NCBI GenBank assembly: GCA_902797065.1
Contig: CADBRK010000109.1
Coordinates: 1-12,972 of the forward strand
DNA from: an uncultured Ruminococcus sp.
GTDB taxonomy: Bacteria > Bacillota > Clostridia > Oscillospirales > Acutalibacteraceae
DNA: 12,972 bases
Direction: 5' to 3'
This document shows positions 6,067-12,972 of this stretch, in pieces; position 1 is the stretch's first letter, and each line of letters starts with the position of its first letter. The notes beneath the pieces were generated by a model. The model saw nothing but the letters and a program-made list of their open reading frames with translations. It was not told the origin of the DNA and did no database searches. A program made the translations under genes and the position numbers.

Positions 6067-7149
6067 TTGGCTAAGTTTCTAGATGTGTTTGAAGATGTAA
6101 CAAAACTTGGTAAAAAAATACCAACCAATGAATACCTTGAAAGCGGTAAATATCCGATAATAGATCAAGGAAAAGAATATATTTCCGGATATAGAAATGA
6201 TGAAACAGGTCTTTTTAAAGATATACCTGCAATTATTTTCGGGGATCATACAAGAGTTTTGAAATACATTGATAAGCCTTGTTTTTTAGGAGCAGACGGA
6301 GTAAAGCTGCTAAAAGCAAAGGACAAAACAGCGGATTATAAATATTTATATTATGCTCTGTGTAATGTTGATATTCCAAATACAGGTTATAACAGACATT
6401 TTAAATGGTTAAAAGAAGCTGATATCGTTATTCCCAATGTTAAAACTCAAAAACAAATCTCTGCTACTCTCGACAAAGTCACACATGTAATTGACCTTTG
6501 CAACGCTCAACTTGAGAAGCTTGACCTGCTTGTCAAAGCCCGATTTATAGAGATGTTTGGGGATCCGGTAACGAATCCTTTAAACTGGAAGAAAGAAAAA
6601 ACAGAAAAACATATTGACTTACTTTCGGGATATCCGTTTAAAAGTGAACATTATGTAGAGTCTGGTGTTAACATATGCGGTGGGCTAATTATTATGCCAC
6701 AAAGAATTGAATGGGACAGTTGCGTTCATTGGGCAACTACTGAGGGGTATGAAGAGTATTTGCTTGCTGATGGAGATATCGTAATGGCTCTCGATAGACC
6801 GTGGATTACAGAGGGATTTAAAATTGCTCTTGTAGATGATGAACATCTTCCAGCATTACTTATTCAGCGGACAGCAAGAATTAGAGCAATAGATATAAAT
6901 CAGAAGTATTTATATCATTGCTTTATAAATGGTGGGTTCGATAAGCATACAAATATTACTGGTTCTTTAGTTCCTCATATTTCCGCAAAAGATATTAGGA
7001 GCTTTGAAATAATGTTCCCACCACTTGAACTCCAAACCCAATTCGCCGCCTTTGTCTCACAAACCAACAAATCAAAATCAGCCGTAAAGGAAACGCTTGA
7101 AAAAGCAGAGATTCTCAAAAAATCATTGATGCAGCAATATTTCGGATAA
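6067..7149 (+). CDS. hsdS: Type I restriction-modification specificity subunit (orphan)
   Basis: DNA sequence-recognition subunit of type I restriction enzymes (360 aa). The order is complete: TRD1 (about 1-130, with KLGKKIPTNEYLESGKYPII and the typical GADGVKLL), a central conserved helix (about 132-165, ending FIEMFGDP at 160-167), TRD2 (about 170-325, with HIDLLSGYPFKSEHY), and a second helix (329-360, ending LKKSLMQQYFG). Start is TTG at 6067: the codon before it is a stop (TAA) and AGGGGGAG is seven bases upstream. No hsdM or hsdR is present; the next gene, 14 bases on, is a MoxR ATPase. The TRDs look more AT-rich than the two helix regions, as expected from domain swapping. It could serve a distant HsdM or act with the neighbouring genes. 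Confidence 0.93.
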   Translation: MAKFLDVFEDVTKLGKKIPTNEYLESGKYPIIDQGKEYISGYRNDETGLFKDIPAIIFGDHTRVLKYIDKPCFLGADGVKLLKAKDKTADYKYLYYALCNVDIPNTGYNRHFKWLKEADIVIPNVKTQKQISATLDKVTHVIDLCNAQLEKLDLLVKARFIEMFGDPVTNPLNWKKEKTEKHIDLLSGYPFKSEHYVESGVNICGGLIIMPQRIEWDSCVHWATTEGYEEYLLADGDIVMALDRPWITEGFKIALVDDEHLPALLIQRTARIRAIDINQKYLYHCFINGGFDKHTNITGSLVPHISAKDIRSFEIMFPPLELQTQFAAFVSQTNKSKSAVKETLEKAEILKKSLMQQYFG

Positions 7150-7163
7150 ACGGAGGAAACAAC

Positions 7164-8486
7164 TTGATAACAATAAACGAAGCCAAAAGGCTTGTAAAAA
7201 GGGCGCTTCTCGCAAATATCGCAAGCGAGAAAAAAGACTTAGCCATCACACCGCTTATTTCGGGAAAACACGGTATCGGTAAGTCGCAGATGATAAAATC
7301 CATCGCAGACGATCTCGGAGGAGTATGCATAACTATCGAAGGCGGTACTCTCAAAGAGGGGGAGATCACCGGCCTTCCTTACCAATACAAGGACGAGGAC
7401 GGCAGTGTGAAATTCCGCTTTCTGCCATATTATGCGGTAGAGCGCATACAGAATGAACAAAAGCGCATTTTTCTCGAAACAGGCTGCATACCGGCTGCTT
7501 CGGAACTTTCTGGTGATGAAAATAAATATGCTCTTGAAGATATTTCTGTCTCAAAAAAAATTACTATGCTCAGATCGGGCGCAATAAAACCGGTTATCAT
7601 ATTTATTGATGAGATAAACCGAACGGAAAACTCTGTATATAAAGAGCTTATGAATATCCTGCTGACACGCAGCGTCAACGGTTATAAGTTCCCGTGGTGG
7701 GTATTGTTTGTCGGAGCTATGAACCCCAGCACTCAGAACAGCCTTTACGCCACAAACGAAATGGATCCTGCGCAGCTCGACAGGTTCCTGAAAATCAAGG
7801 TCTCCGACAACACAAAAGAATGGCTGGTGTACGGAAAAACTGCGGGTATATCTCCCGATATTCTGAGCTTCATTAAAGATAACCCTAAGTGTTTGTCTAA
7901 CAATGACAAGGAATTGCAGGACGATGAAAAGCCGACGCCCTCGCCGCGTGGTTGGGATATGGTCGATACACTTCTGAAGTCCGAACCAATGCTCAGAGAT
8001 TTTTTCAGCGATAAAGAAAACGATCCCAAGATAGTAGAAAGAGATATGAAAAATCTTATCGCTGCAAAGCTCGGTTCATCTGTTGCAACAATGTTTCTTG
8101 CAAGCCGTGTTTCTCAAACAAGAGCGATTATGCCGGAAGAATTGTTTGCCGATGATGAAAACCTGACTAAGCTTTCAGACCGGCTTACAGCAATGTCGGC
8201 CGCTAAAAAAGTACAGACATGCGATCTTATGCTTGATTATCTGAAAGAGAATATAGAATTTATGGCGCTGGACAAAGCCGGATTTGAACTGCACAAAAAA
8301 CAGCTATCGAAGCTTGTTAATATACTCGATTCATCATCAAGGCTTTTGTTTGCGCAGAAACTGTCAAATGCGGTATCAGATGACGGCAACATCCTTATTG
8401 AACTCCTGTTCGATGTTTTTGAAAGAGATTTGATAGATATGCTTGATCTGTCCGACGAGACGAGAAAGCTGATTGAGGGAAGCTGA
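7164..8486 (+). CDS. MoxR-type AAA+ ATPase
   Basis: A 440-aa cytosolic ATPase. Walker A is GKHGIGKS (34-41); Walker B is VIIFIDEINR (Asp149, Glu150); sensor 1 is FVGAMNPS (Asn187); and MDPAQLDRFL (Arg207) holds the arginine-finger-type residue. EGGTLKEGEITGLP and the Walker B context DEINRTENSVYKELMNIL are typical of the MoxR/COG0714 group, whose members act as remodelling chaperones together with vWA proteins. A lid and helical C-terminal part runs from about 215 to 440. The start is TTG at 7164, seven bases after GGAGG (7152-7156). Its TGA shares one base with the ATG of the vWA gene. A roughly 35-residue segment before Walker B (about 105-140) looks like an insertion. Role inferred from context: energising the partner in a defence or maintenance complex. 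Confidence 0.92.
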   Translation: MITINEAKRLVKRALLANIASEKKDLAITPLISGKHGIGKSQMIKSIADDLGGVCITIEGGTLKEGEITGLPYQYKDEDGSVKFRFLPYYAVERIQNEQKRIFLETGCIPAASELSGDENKYALEDISVSKKITMLRSGAIKPVIIFIDEINRTENSVYKELMNILLTRSVNGYKFPWWVLFVGAMNPSTQNSLYATNEMDPAQLDRFLKIKVSDNTKEWLVYGKTAGISPDILSFIKDNPKCLSNNDKELQDDEKPTPSPRGWDMVDTLLKSEPMLRDFFSDKENDPKIVERDMKNLIAAKLGSSVATMFLASRVSQTRAIMPEELFADDENLTKLSDRLTAMSAAKKVQTCDLMLDYLKENIEFMALDKAGFELHKKQLSKLVNILDSSSRLLFAQKLSNAVSDDGNILIELLFDVFERDLIDMLDLSDETRKLIEGS

Positions 8487-9874
8487 TGACTAATCAGAAT
8501 ATAAACGAATGTCTTTACAGAATCAAAGACAATATAAAAGCCGTTGAAAACGGTCAGAACGATCAGACGATTCTTGACGAGATCGAAAGGGATTTTTATG
8601 GACTGATGGAGCTTATAAAGCTGTTCCTGATATCGGAGCGCGATACTTATTATGGCTATTTCCTTATGAATTTGTCATTCAGCGTAAATTTTTACAGCAG
8701 AGGTATTGCGGGTATCAAGCTGAACACATATCCGCCTGTTTTTGAAAGCAACCCGCTTTTGCTTTGCAGATTTAAACTCAAAGAGATACTGTTTGTTGTC
8801 TGTCACGAAATCGAGCATATAATTCTTAATCACCCTGCCGAAATGGTGAAGTCAAATCCGACAAATGATCCCGAGGTTTTTGAAAAATTCAACCTTGCTG
8901 CCGACGCTTCCGTAAACGACAGGCTTGTATATGAGATAGAGGCAGAAAACAGATTGTTTATGTCGGCGCTTGAAGGTGCTGTATATTCCGGAACGTTTGC
9001 AAAAATGTTCGGTTTGCGAAATGTCCGTCCGCTTGAAAGCTATTACTATTATTTTGAGCTTATCAAGAATAGAGAAAATCGCAGTAATGATAATAATCAG
9101 CAGAATGACAGCGCCCGGGGCGATAATGAGTCTTCCGAAGGCGATGAAATAATAACATCAAAAAGCTGCGGAACTCCCGAAGATCATAATTGGGAAGCAG
9201 GCGACGATGCAGACGATATAACTGCTGTCATAAGAGAATTTATTAACGCGTCTGCCGAAATGATGGACGATGAAATAAAAGGTCTGATGCCTGCACATTT
9301 TATTGAACAGGTCAGGCTGATAAACGAACCGCCTAAAATATCGTGGAAAAAGATTCTGAAAAAATATATCGGAACTATAAATTCAGGTAAGCTCAAAACA
9401 CGAACAAGACTCAACCGCCGGCAGCCGTCCAGGTTTGATATTTCGGGTGAAATGAGCGACAAGGTTCTGAAAATTGTTGTTGCCATAGACACCTCGGCGT
9501 CTGTTACGAGCAGAGAAATAGCGATGATCTTTAACGAACTCTTTGCTATCCTGTCCAAAAGACGTTTTGTTATTACCGTTATCGAATGCGACAGCGAAAT
9601 ACAACGGGTATATACGGTGAAAAAACCGGGTGATGTAAAGCAGAATGTTGCCGGACGGGGCGCAACCTGTTTTACTCCCGTTATCGAATATGTAAACGCT
9701 GAGAGATATTTCAGAGACAGCCTGCTTATATATTTTACCGACGGATACGGAGAAAGCAGAATTCCCAAACCTTTGACCTACCGCAATCTGTGGGTAATTA
9801 CCGGGCATAGCAATGAGTTATCACTGAATAATCCGTACGGAACAGTAGTAGCATTTGAGGACGGTGACGACTGA
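8486..9874 (+). CDS. Putative metallopeptidase-vWA-like protein (DUF2201/COG3864 type)
   Basis: A 462-aa protein with two recognisable regions. The N-terminal part has a zinc-peptidase-like motif CHEIEHIILNH (HExxH at 107-111, further His116), as in COG3864 'predicted metal-dependent peptidase' proteins. An acidic, Asn/Asp-rich linker (about 200-245) follows, then a basic segment and a C-terminal vWA-like fold: VVAIDTSAS (DxSxS, Asp335-Ser339), a MIDAS-like Thr394 in GRGATCFTP and Asp419 in YFTDGYGE. Start ATG 8486 overlaps the upstream stop (TGATG) with GAGGGA five bases before it. MoxR ATPases commonly pair with vWA proteins, so it is the likely partner of the upstream gene. Whether the peptidase site is active is not known; the metal may be structural. 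Confidence 0.9.
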   Translation: MTNQNINECLYRIKDNIKAVENGQNDQTILDEIERDFYGLMELIKLFLISERDTYYGYFLMNLSFSVNFYSRGIAGIKLNTYPPVFESNPLLLCRFKLKEILFVVCHEIEHIILNHPAEMVKSNPTNDPEVFEKFNLAADASVNDRLVYEIEAENRLFMSALEGAVYSGTFAKMFGLRNVRPLESYYYYFELIKNRENRSNDNNQQNDSARGDNESSEGDEIITSKSCGTPEDHNWEAGDDADDITAVIREFINASAEMMDDEIKGLMPAHFIEQVRLINEPPKISWKKILKKYIGTINSGKLKTRTRLNRRQPSRFDISGEMSDKVLKIVVAIDTSASVTSREIAMIFNELFAILSKRRFVITVIECDSEIQRVYTVKKPGDVKQNVAGRGATCFTPVIEYVNAERYFRDSLLIYFTDGYGESRIPKPLTYRNLWVITGHSNELSLNNPYGTVVAFEDGDD

Positions 9875-10737
9875 TGACAGAACCGCTTAATACAAAAGCG
9901 AGATTATCGGGGAAAATGATAATCGACTGGTGCAAGCAAAAACAATCCGCGAATCAGGATATTCATTTTAAAGAGTCCTTATGTTCCGGTTTGCGGATTA
10001 TACGGTTTACAAGTTCCGCTCTTGGCTGTATCTTTCCTAAAAATGAAACCGTTTCGGGATATATTATCTGCTATGAAATACTAAACTCAAATGATAGTAT
10101 AAGTATTTCGGTTGCTGCCGATAAATCCTGGATCGTAAAGCGTATGAATAAAACTTATGACGCACTTCTTAAAGCAATGAGTATATCGGATAATACCGAG
10201 GACAAAATACTTCTTCGCACATGGAGTGTTTCCGATGAGATAAACACTATTTCACAAATTCAAGACGTTCTTGACCGGATATATAATTTTGAGATCTCGT
10301 ATTTTGAAACCGAGCTTAATGCGTGGCTTTTGGATCACAGCCGTATGATAAAACCGTTTCCGCAGTTTGATCTGCAAACCGTATCGTCAGCCGAACTGCC
10401 GGAAGAAATACTTATCGAAGGCGCTATGAAGGATATTCTTACGAATAAGTATGAAAGAAATATCAAGGCTCGCAGCAGATGTATTGCATATTACGGTACA
10501 TCATGTCAGATCTGCGGCTTCGATTTCGGCGTAACATACGGAGAAGAATTTGCAGGAAGAATAGAGGTGCATCATAGAAAACCTCTGTATGAAATAAAGG
10601 ACAATTATGTAGTTGACCCGATAAACGATCTTATTCCTGTTTGTCCTAACTGTCACCTTGTTCTGCATAGTAAAAAAGACGGAGTTTATACTGTTGAAGA
10701 AATAAAAGGCTTAATAAACAAGAGATGCACCGATTAA
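9874..10737 (+). CDS. HNH endonuclease with an unrecognised N-terminal domain
   Basis: A 287-aa probable DNA nuclease. The C-terminal HNH domain (about 195-270) has CQIC (Cys211, Cys214) and CPNC (Cys257, Cys260) for a structural zinc, the catalytic pair in IEVHHRKPL (His233-His234), Asn251 in DPINDLIP, and His261/His265 in CHLVLH. This layout is that of McrA-like and other HNH nucleases of restriction and conflict systems. Residues 1 to about 190 match no family I know; they hold strand-rich segments (IICYEILNSNDSISISV) and could be the sensing or targeting part. The ATG overlaps the vWA gene stop by one base (TGATG); its own ribosome site is poor, so translation is probably coupled. It ends the four-gene cassette and is its likely effector. 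Confidence 0.92.
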   Translation: MTEPLNTKARLSGKMIIDWCKQKQSANQDIHFKESLCSGLRIIRFTSSALGCIFPKNETVSGYIICYEILNSNDSISISVAADKSWIVKRMNKTYDALLKAMSISDNTEDKILLRTWSVSDEINTISQIQDVLDRIYNFEISYFETELNAWLLDHSRMIKPFPQFDLQTVSSAELPEEILIEGAMKDILTNKYERNIKARSRCIAYYGTSCQICGFDFGVTYGEEFAGRIEVHHRKPLYEIKDNYVVDPINDLIPVCPNCHLVLHSKKDGVYTVEEIKGLINKRCTD

Positions 10738-10808
10738 ATGGTGTTCCGGAAATACACTCTCGTTTTTTAGGTCAATTTTTCTTATACACCATCACTGTAT
10801 AAACGAGA
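10738..10808. repeat. Interleaved inverted repeats after the HNH gene
   Basis: ATGGTGT (10738-10744) is complementary to ACACCAT (10786-10792). TCTCGTTT (10758-10765) is complementary to AAACGAGA (10801-10808). TATACA/TGTATA (10783-10788, 10796-10801) forms a small hairpin between them. The first two pairings cross, as in a pseudoknot, so not all can form at once. No strong T-tract stem was found here, so the cassette's transcript end is unclear. Confidence 0.35.
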
Positions 10809-10815
10809 AAAGATA

Positions 10816-10845
10816 TAGACAAACCGCATTGTATTGTGATATAAT
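10816..10845 (+). promoter_or_regulatory. Extended -10 promoter of the glycosyltransferase gene
   Basis: TATAAT (10840-10845) is preceded by TGA (10837-10839), forming the extended -10 element TGnTATAAT. A -35-like TAGACA (10816-10821) lies 18 bases upstream. A second TATAAT at 10848-10853 overlaps the likely start region. This gives the glycosyltransferase gene a promoter independent of the hsdS-HNH cassette. Confidence 0.75.
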
Positions 10846-10882
10846 AATATAATAGAATCGTGTGGACTACTGAGGTGATATG

Positions 10883-12631
10883 ATGGAAAAAACAAAAACA
10901 GAAACTAAAGAAGAAAAACCGGCATTTTCTCAGCGTGTAAAAACCGTATGGAAAAGCTTTCTCGGCAGTGTAAAAGAACACAAGTGGCTGTATCTTTATT
11001 TTACGATAATCGGAATAATATTTCTTTTGACAAGACTTATTCAGATAACGGTTCTGCCGAAAGGACTTCATATCGACGAAGTTTCGATGGGATACAACAC
11101 ATGGGCGCTGACATATTTCGGTACCGACCGTTACGGCGTATCAATGCCGATATACTTCAACAATGCGGGTTCCGGTCAGAGCAGCTTGTATGTATATCTC
11201 GCCGTACTCGTTTCAAAGATATTAGGATACAGTGTGTTCAGCCTGCGTGTAGTATCGGTATTCTTCGGTGCTATACTCCTGATCTTCGGCACGAAGGCAG
11301 CGTATGAGATGTTCGGTCTGAAATGTTCGCTCATTACGGCCGCCGTAATTGATATTATGCCGCTGTTTTTGATGTCCGAGAGATGGGCTTTCGACTGTAA
11401 CGCCATGCTTCCTATGCTTGTAATGTTCTTGTATTTCTATGTCAAGCTGATAAAAACGCAAAAAATGCGCTATGCGGTAGCGAGCGGAATTACGTTCGGT
11501 ATAACGATGTATTCTTACATCCTTGCCGTTATGATGCTCCCTGTGTTCGTTATTTTTGCCGTTATTTATTCTTTGATAATGAAAAAGATAACAATAAAGC
11601 AGATAGGCGCAATGTTCTTCAGCGGATTTGTTGTATCTGTACCGATACTTCTCTTCCTGTTCGTCGTTGTAGGCGTAATACCGTCATTCAATATCGGTCC
11701 CGTAAGCTTCACTAATGCTTCTGCAGGACGTGCAGCCGAGATTACGTGGCAGGGCTTCAGATTTGATCTGCTCCCGAAGGCTCTCTATACGCTTACAAGT
11801 TATGACCAGTATGACTTTATGGCTGACGATAAATACGGCGTATTTTATCAGAATATTCTTCATTTCTTCGAGCATAAGATCAGCGTGTCGCAGATATTGC
11901 TGATAGCAGGTTTCCTTGCGATGCTTGGCTTTGGAATATTCAGCATTATCAAGCGCAAGGGCTTTTCATTCGAGATCCTCATGGTTTTCTATATGATAGC
12001 CATGATCTACCCTGTGTATTTTCTTGAACAAGTTGCAATTTATCGTTACAATGCCGCATATTTTTCTTTTGCGCTTCTGCTTGGTTATCTGTTCGCAAAA
12101 CTGTGGGATTATAAGAGATATGTCTTGTGCGGATTTTTTGCTTTGCTGTATTTATATAATTTCGGCAGCTATACCTATTATCTTTTCAGCGGCAATTTCT
12201 CCGAAGAAAACAAGTCGCTTGCATACTTCGATTATGATCTTCTCGAACTGTGCGAGACATTCGACGATGAAGAATACAAAGATTACCAGATTTATGTTGA
12301 TTACACCGCAACATATAACGCAGGTCTTATCACTTTGTATGGTCTGAGAGTCGAACCGCAGGTTGTTGCAAGTGAGGTTGAAGATGTCGATTCCAAGATG
12401 ATGACGTACGGAAATATTCATATCGGTATACCCGATGTTATTGACGCCAATCAGAAATCTATCTTTGTCATACGCGACATCAATTCCGAGACAACGTTCT
12501 ACACAACGAATATTCAGCAGATAGAGCTTTATAAGACGCTTATCATCACAAATAAAGCGAAGAAAGTCCTTATGGAACTCGATACGCCATACGACATTGT
12601 GAATAATTATTATGTCTTTAAGCTGAATTAA
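10883..12631 (+). CDS. Polytopic GT-C glycosyltransferase (PMT/ArnT-like)
   Basis: Integral membrane protein (582 aa from this start) of the GT-C fold, expected to move a sugar from a lipid-phosphate carrier to an acceptor on the outer face of the membrane. After a charged cytosolic N-terminus and a first helix (LYFTIIGIIFLLTRLIQI), the first outer loop carries LHIDEVSMGYNTWAL, with the Asp65-Glu66 pair typical of catalytic DE motifs in PMT_2/ArnT proteins, then GTDRYG and SSLYVYLAVLVSKILGYSVF. About ten further hydrophobic helices follow, and a soluble C-terminal region begins near residue 440. The ATG at 10883 is preferred to that at 10880 because GAGG (10872-10875) is then seven bases away. 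It has its own promoter and terminator. Sugar and acceptor are unknown; wall teichoic acid or polysaccharide decoration is one possibility. Confidence 0.85.
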   Translation: MEKTKTETKEEKPAFSQRVKTVWKSFLGSVKEHKWLYLYFTIIGIIFLLTRLIQITVLPKGLHIDEVSMGYNTWALTYFGTDRYGVSMPIYFNNAGSGQSSLYVYLAVLVSKILGYSVFSLRVVSVFFGAILLIFGTKAAYEMFGLKCSLITAAVIDIMPLFLMSERWAFDCNAMLPMLVMFLYFYVKLIKTQKMRYAVASGITFGITMYSYILAVMMLPVFVIFAVIYSLIMKKITIKQIGAMFFSGFVVSVPILLFLFVVVGVIPSFNIGPVSFTNASAGRAAEITWQGFRFDLLPKALYTLTSYDQYDFMADDKYGVFYQNILHFFEHKISVSQILLIAGFLAMLGFGIFSIIKRKGFSFEILMVFYMIAMIYPVYFLEQVAIYRYNAAYFSFALLLGYLFAKLWDYKRYVLCGFFALLYLYNFGSYTYYLFSGNFSEENKSLAYFDYDLLELCETFDDEEYKDYQIYVDYTATYNAGLITLYGLRVEPQVVASEVEDVDSKMMTYGNIHIGIPDVIDANQKSIFVIRDINSETTFYTTNIQQIELYKTLIITNKAKKVLMELDTPYDIVNNYYVFKLN

Positions 12632-12638
12632 AAAAACG

Positions 12639-12668
12639 ATCTCCCCGAAAAAAGCCGGGGAGATTTTG
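12639..12668. terminator. Bidirectional terminator between the glycosyltransferase gene and mgtE
   Basis: ATCTCCCCG (12639-12647) and CGGGGAGAT (12656-12664) form a perfect nine-pair stem with loop AAAAAAGC. On the plus strand a short T run follows; on the minus strand, CG and then a longer T run (plus-strand A run at about 12629-12636). It lies between the converging 3' ends and should serve both. Confidence 0.88.
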
Positions 12669-12693
12669 TATACTCTATGATTAATAATTTTTG

Positions 12694-12972
12694 TTACCCT
12701 AAATGCAGACAAACCGTTGCTATTCTGAAATACACTACCAGCGATACTGCGTCTACGATCGTGGTGATAAACGGACTCGCCATAACCGCAGGGTCAAAGC
12801 CGATCTTCTTTGCGAGCATAGGCAGTGTACAGCCGATCACCTTTGCGCAAAGCACTGTCATTACAAGCGTTGAACACACAACCAGCGCAACCGACGCCGT
12901 GATCTGTGTGTTGCCAAGTATGAGTTTGTCTATCACAAGCAGTTTGAAAAAGTTTGTAATTGCAAGCGTAAC
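12694..12972 (-). CDS. mgtE: Magnesium transporter MgtE, C-terminal part (cut by window edge)
   Basis: Only the last 92 codons are visible; the frame is open to the window edge and the N-terminal, CBS and first membrane parts lie outside. The visible part is the end of the transmembrane channel domain. KVIGCTLPMLAKKIGFDPAVMASPFITTIVDAVSLVVYFRIA matches the MgtE C-terminal signature, including the Asp in TTIVDA known to line the Mg2+ pore. MgtE imports Mg2+ and is gated by cytosolic Mg2+. It converges with the glycosyltransferase gene across the shared terminator. A GTG in this frame at 12934-12936 is not a real start, because the family sequence (AITNFFKLLVIDKL) continues upstream of it. Confidence 0.93.
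   Translation of the reverse strand, partial: VTLAITNFFKLLVIDKLILGNTQITASVALVVCSTLVMTVLCAKVIGCTLPMLAKKIGFDPAVMASPFITTIVDAVSLVVYFRIATVCLHLG

Noticed and set aside
9184..9808. Minus-strand open frames across the vWA gene
   Set aside because: They are shadows of the vWA coding frame, Ser/Ile-rich with no recognisable domain.
6067..10737. Prophage or transposon carrying the cassette
   Set aside because: No integrase, transposase, phage structural gene, terminal repeat or duplicated target site was seen at either side; the nearest tRNA is 6 kb away with no att-like copy recognised.
12152..12712. Minus-strand open frame over the end of the glycosyltransferase gene
   Set aside because: It crosses the bidirectional terminator and overlaps the mgtE stop; its composition is that of an antisense frame.

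Overview
The window looks like chromosome of a low-to-mid GC Gram-positive anaerobe, most likely a gut Clostridia / Oscillospiraceae-type (Ruminococcus or Eubacterium siraeum-like) bacterium. This rests on strong AGGAGG-type ribosome binding sites, near-perfect sigma-A promoters, the trmK-nif3 pair, class III ribonucleotide reductase activase NrdG, an MgtE magnesium transporter and an acpP of Firmicutes type. The genus is an inference, not shown directly.

Layout. (1) 1-600: tRNA-Tyr with its own terminator, then acpP on the minus strand with a clear promoter and terminator. (2) 640-2717: a three-gene plus-strand operon driven by a consensus promoter: a one-helix membrane protein, trmK (tRNA m1A22 methyltransferase) and a Nif3-family metalloprotein. 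(3) 2718-3142: a non-coding convergent gap with three about 64-bp REP-like copies and two 28-bp hairpin units. (4) 3143-3649: nrdG on the minus strand, divergent from (5) 3770-5934: a tight operon of a pyridoxal/pyridoxamine-type kinase, an unrecognised protein with a duplicated GxDP...C motif, and an HD-domain phosphohydrolase, closed by a candidate terminator at 5983-6027.

(6) 6067-10737: the most interesting part, an accessory four-gene cassette in one orientation: a complete two-TRD type I specificity subunit (HsdS) with no HsdM or HsdR, a MoxR-type AAA+ ATPase, a protein joining an HExxH putative metallopeptidase region to a vWA-like domain (DUF2201/COG3864-like), and an HNH endonuclease with an unrecognised N-terminal half. 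The last three genes overlap by one base (TGATG) and the HsdS stop lies 14 bases before the ATPase start. MoxR-vWA pairs form cores of NTP-dependent conflict systems; here the pair sits between a DNA-recognition protein and a nuclease, so a DNA-targeting defence system is a reasonable hypothesis, unproven from sequence alone.

(7) 10738-12972: an AT-rich gap with overlapping inverted repeats and an extended -10 promoter, a polytopic GT-C (PMT/ArnT-like) glycosyltransferase, a bidirectional terminator, and the C-terminal part of mgtE on the minus strand running off the window edge.
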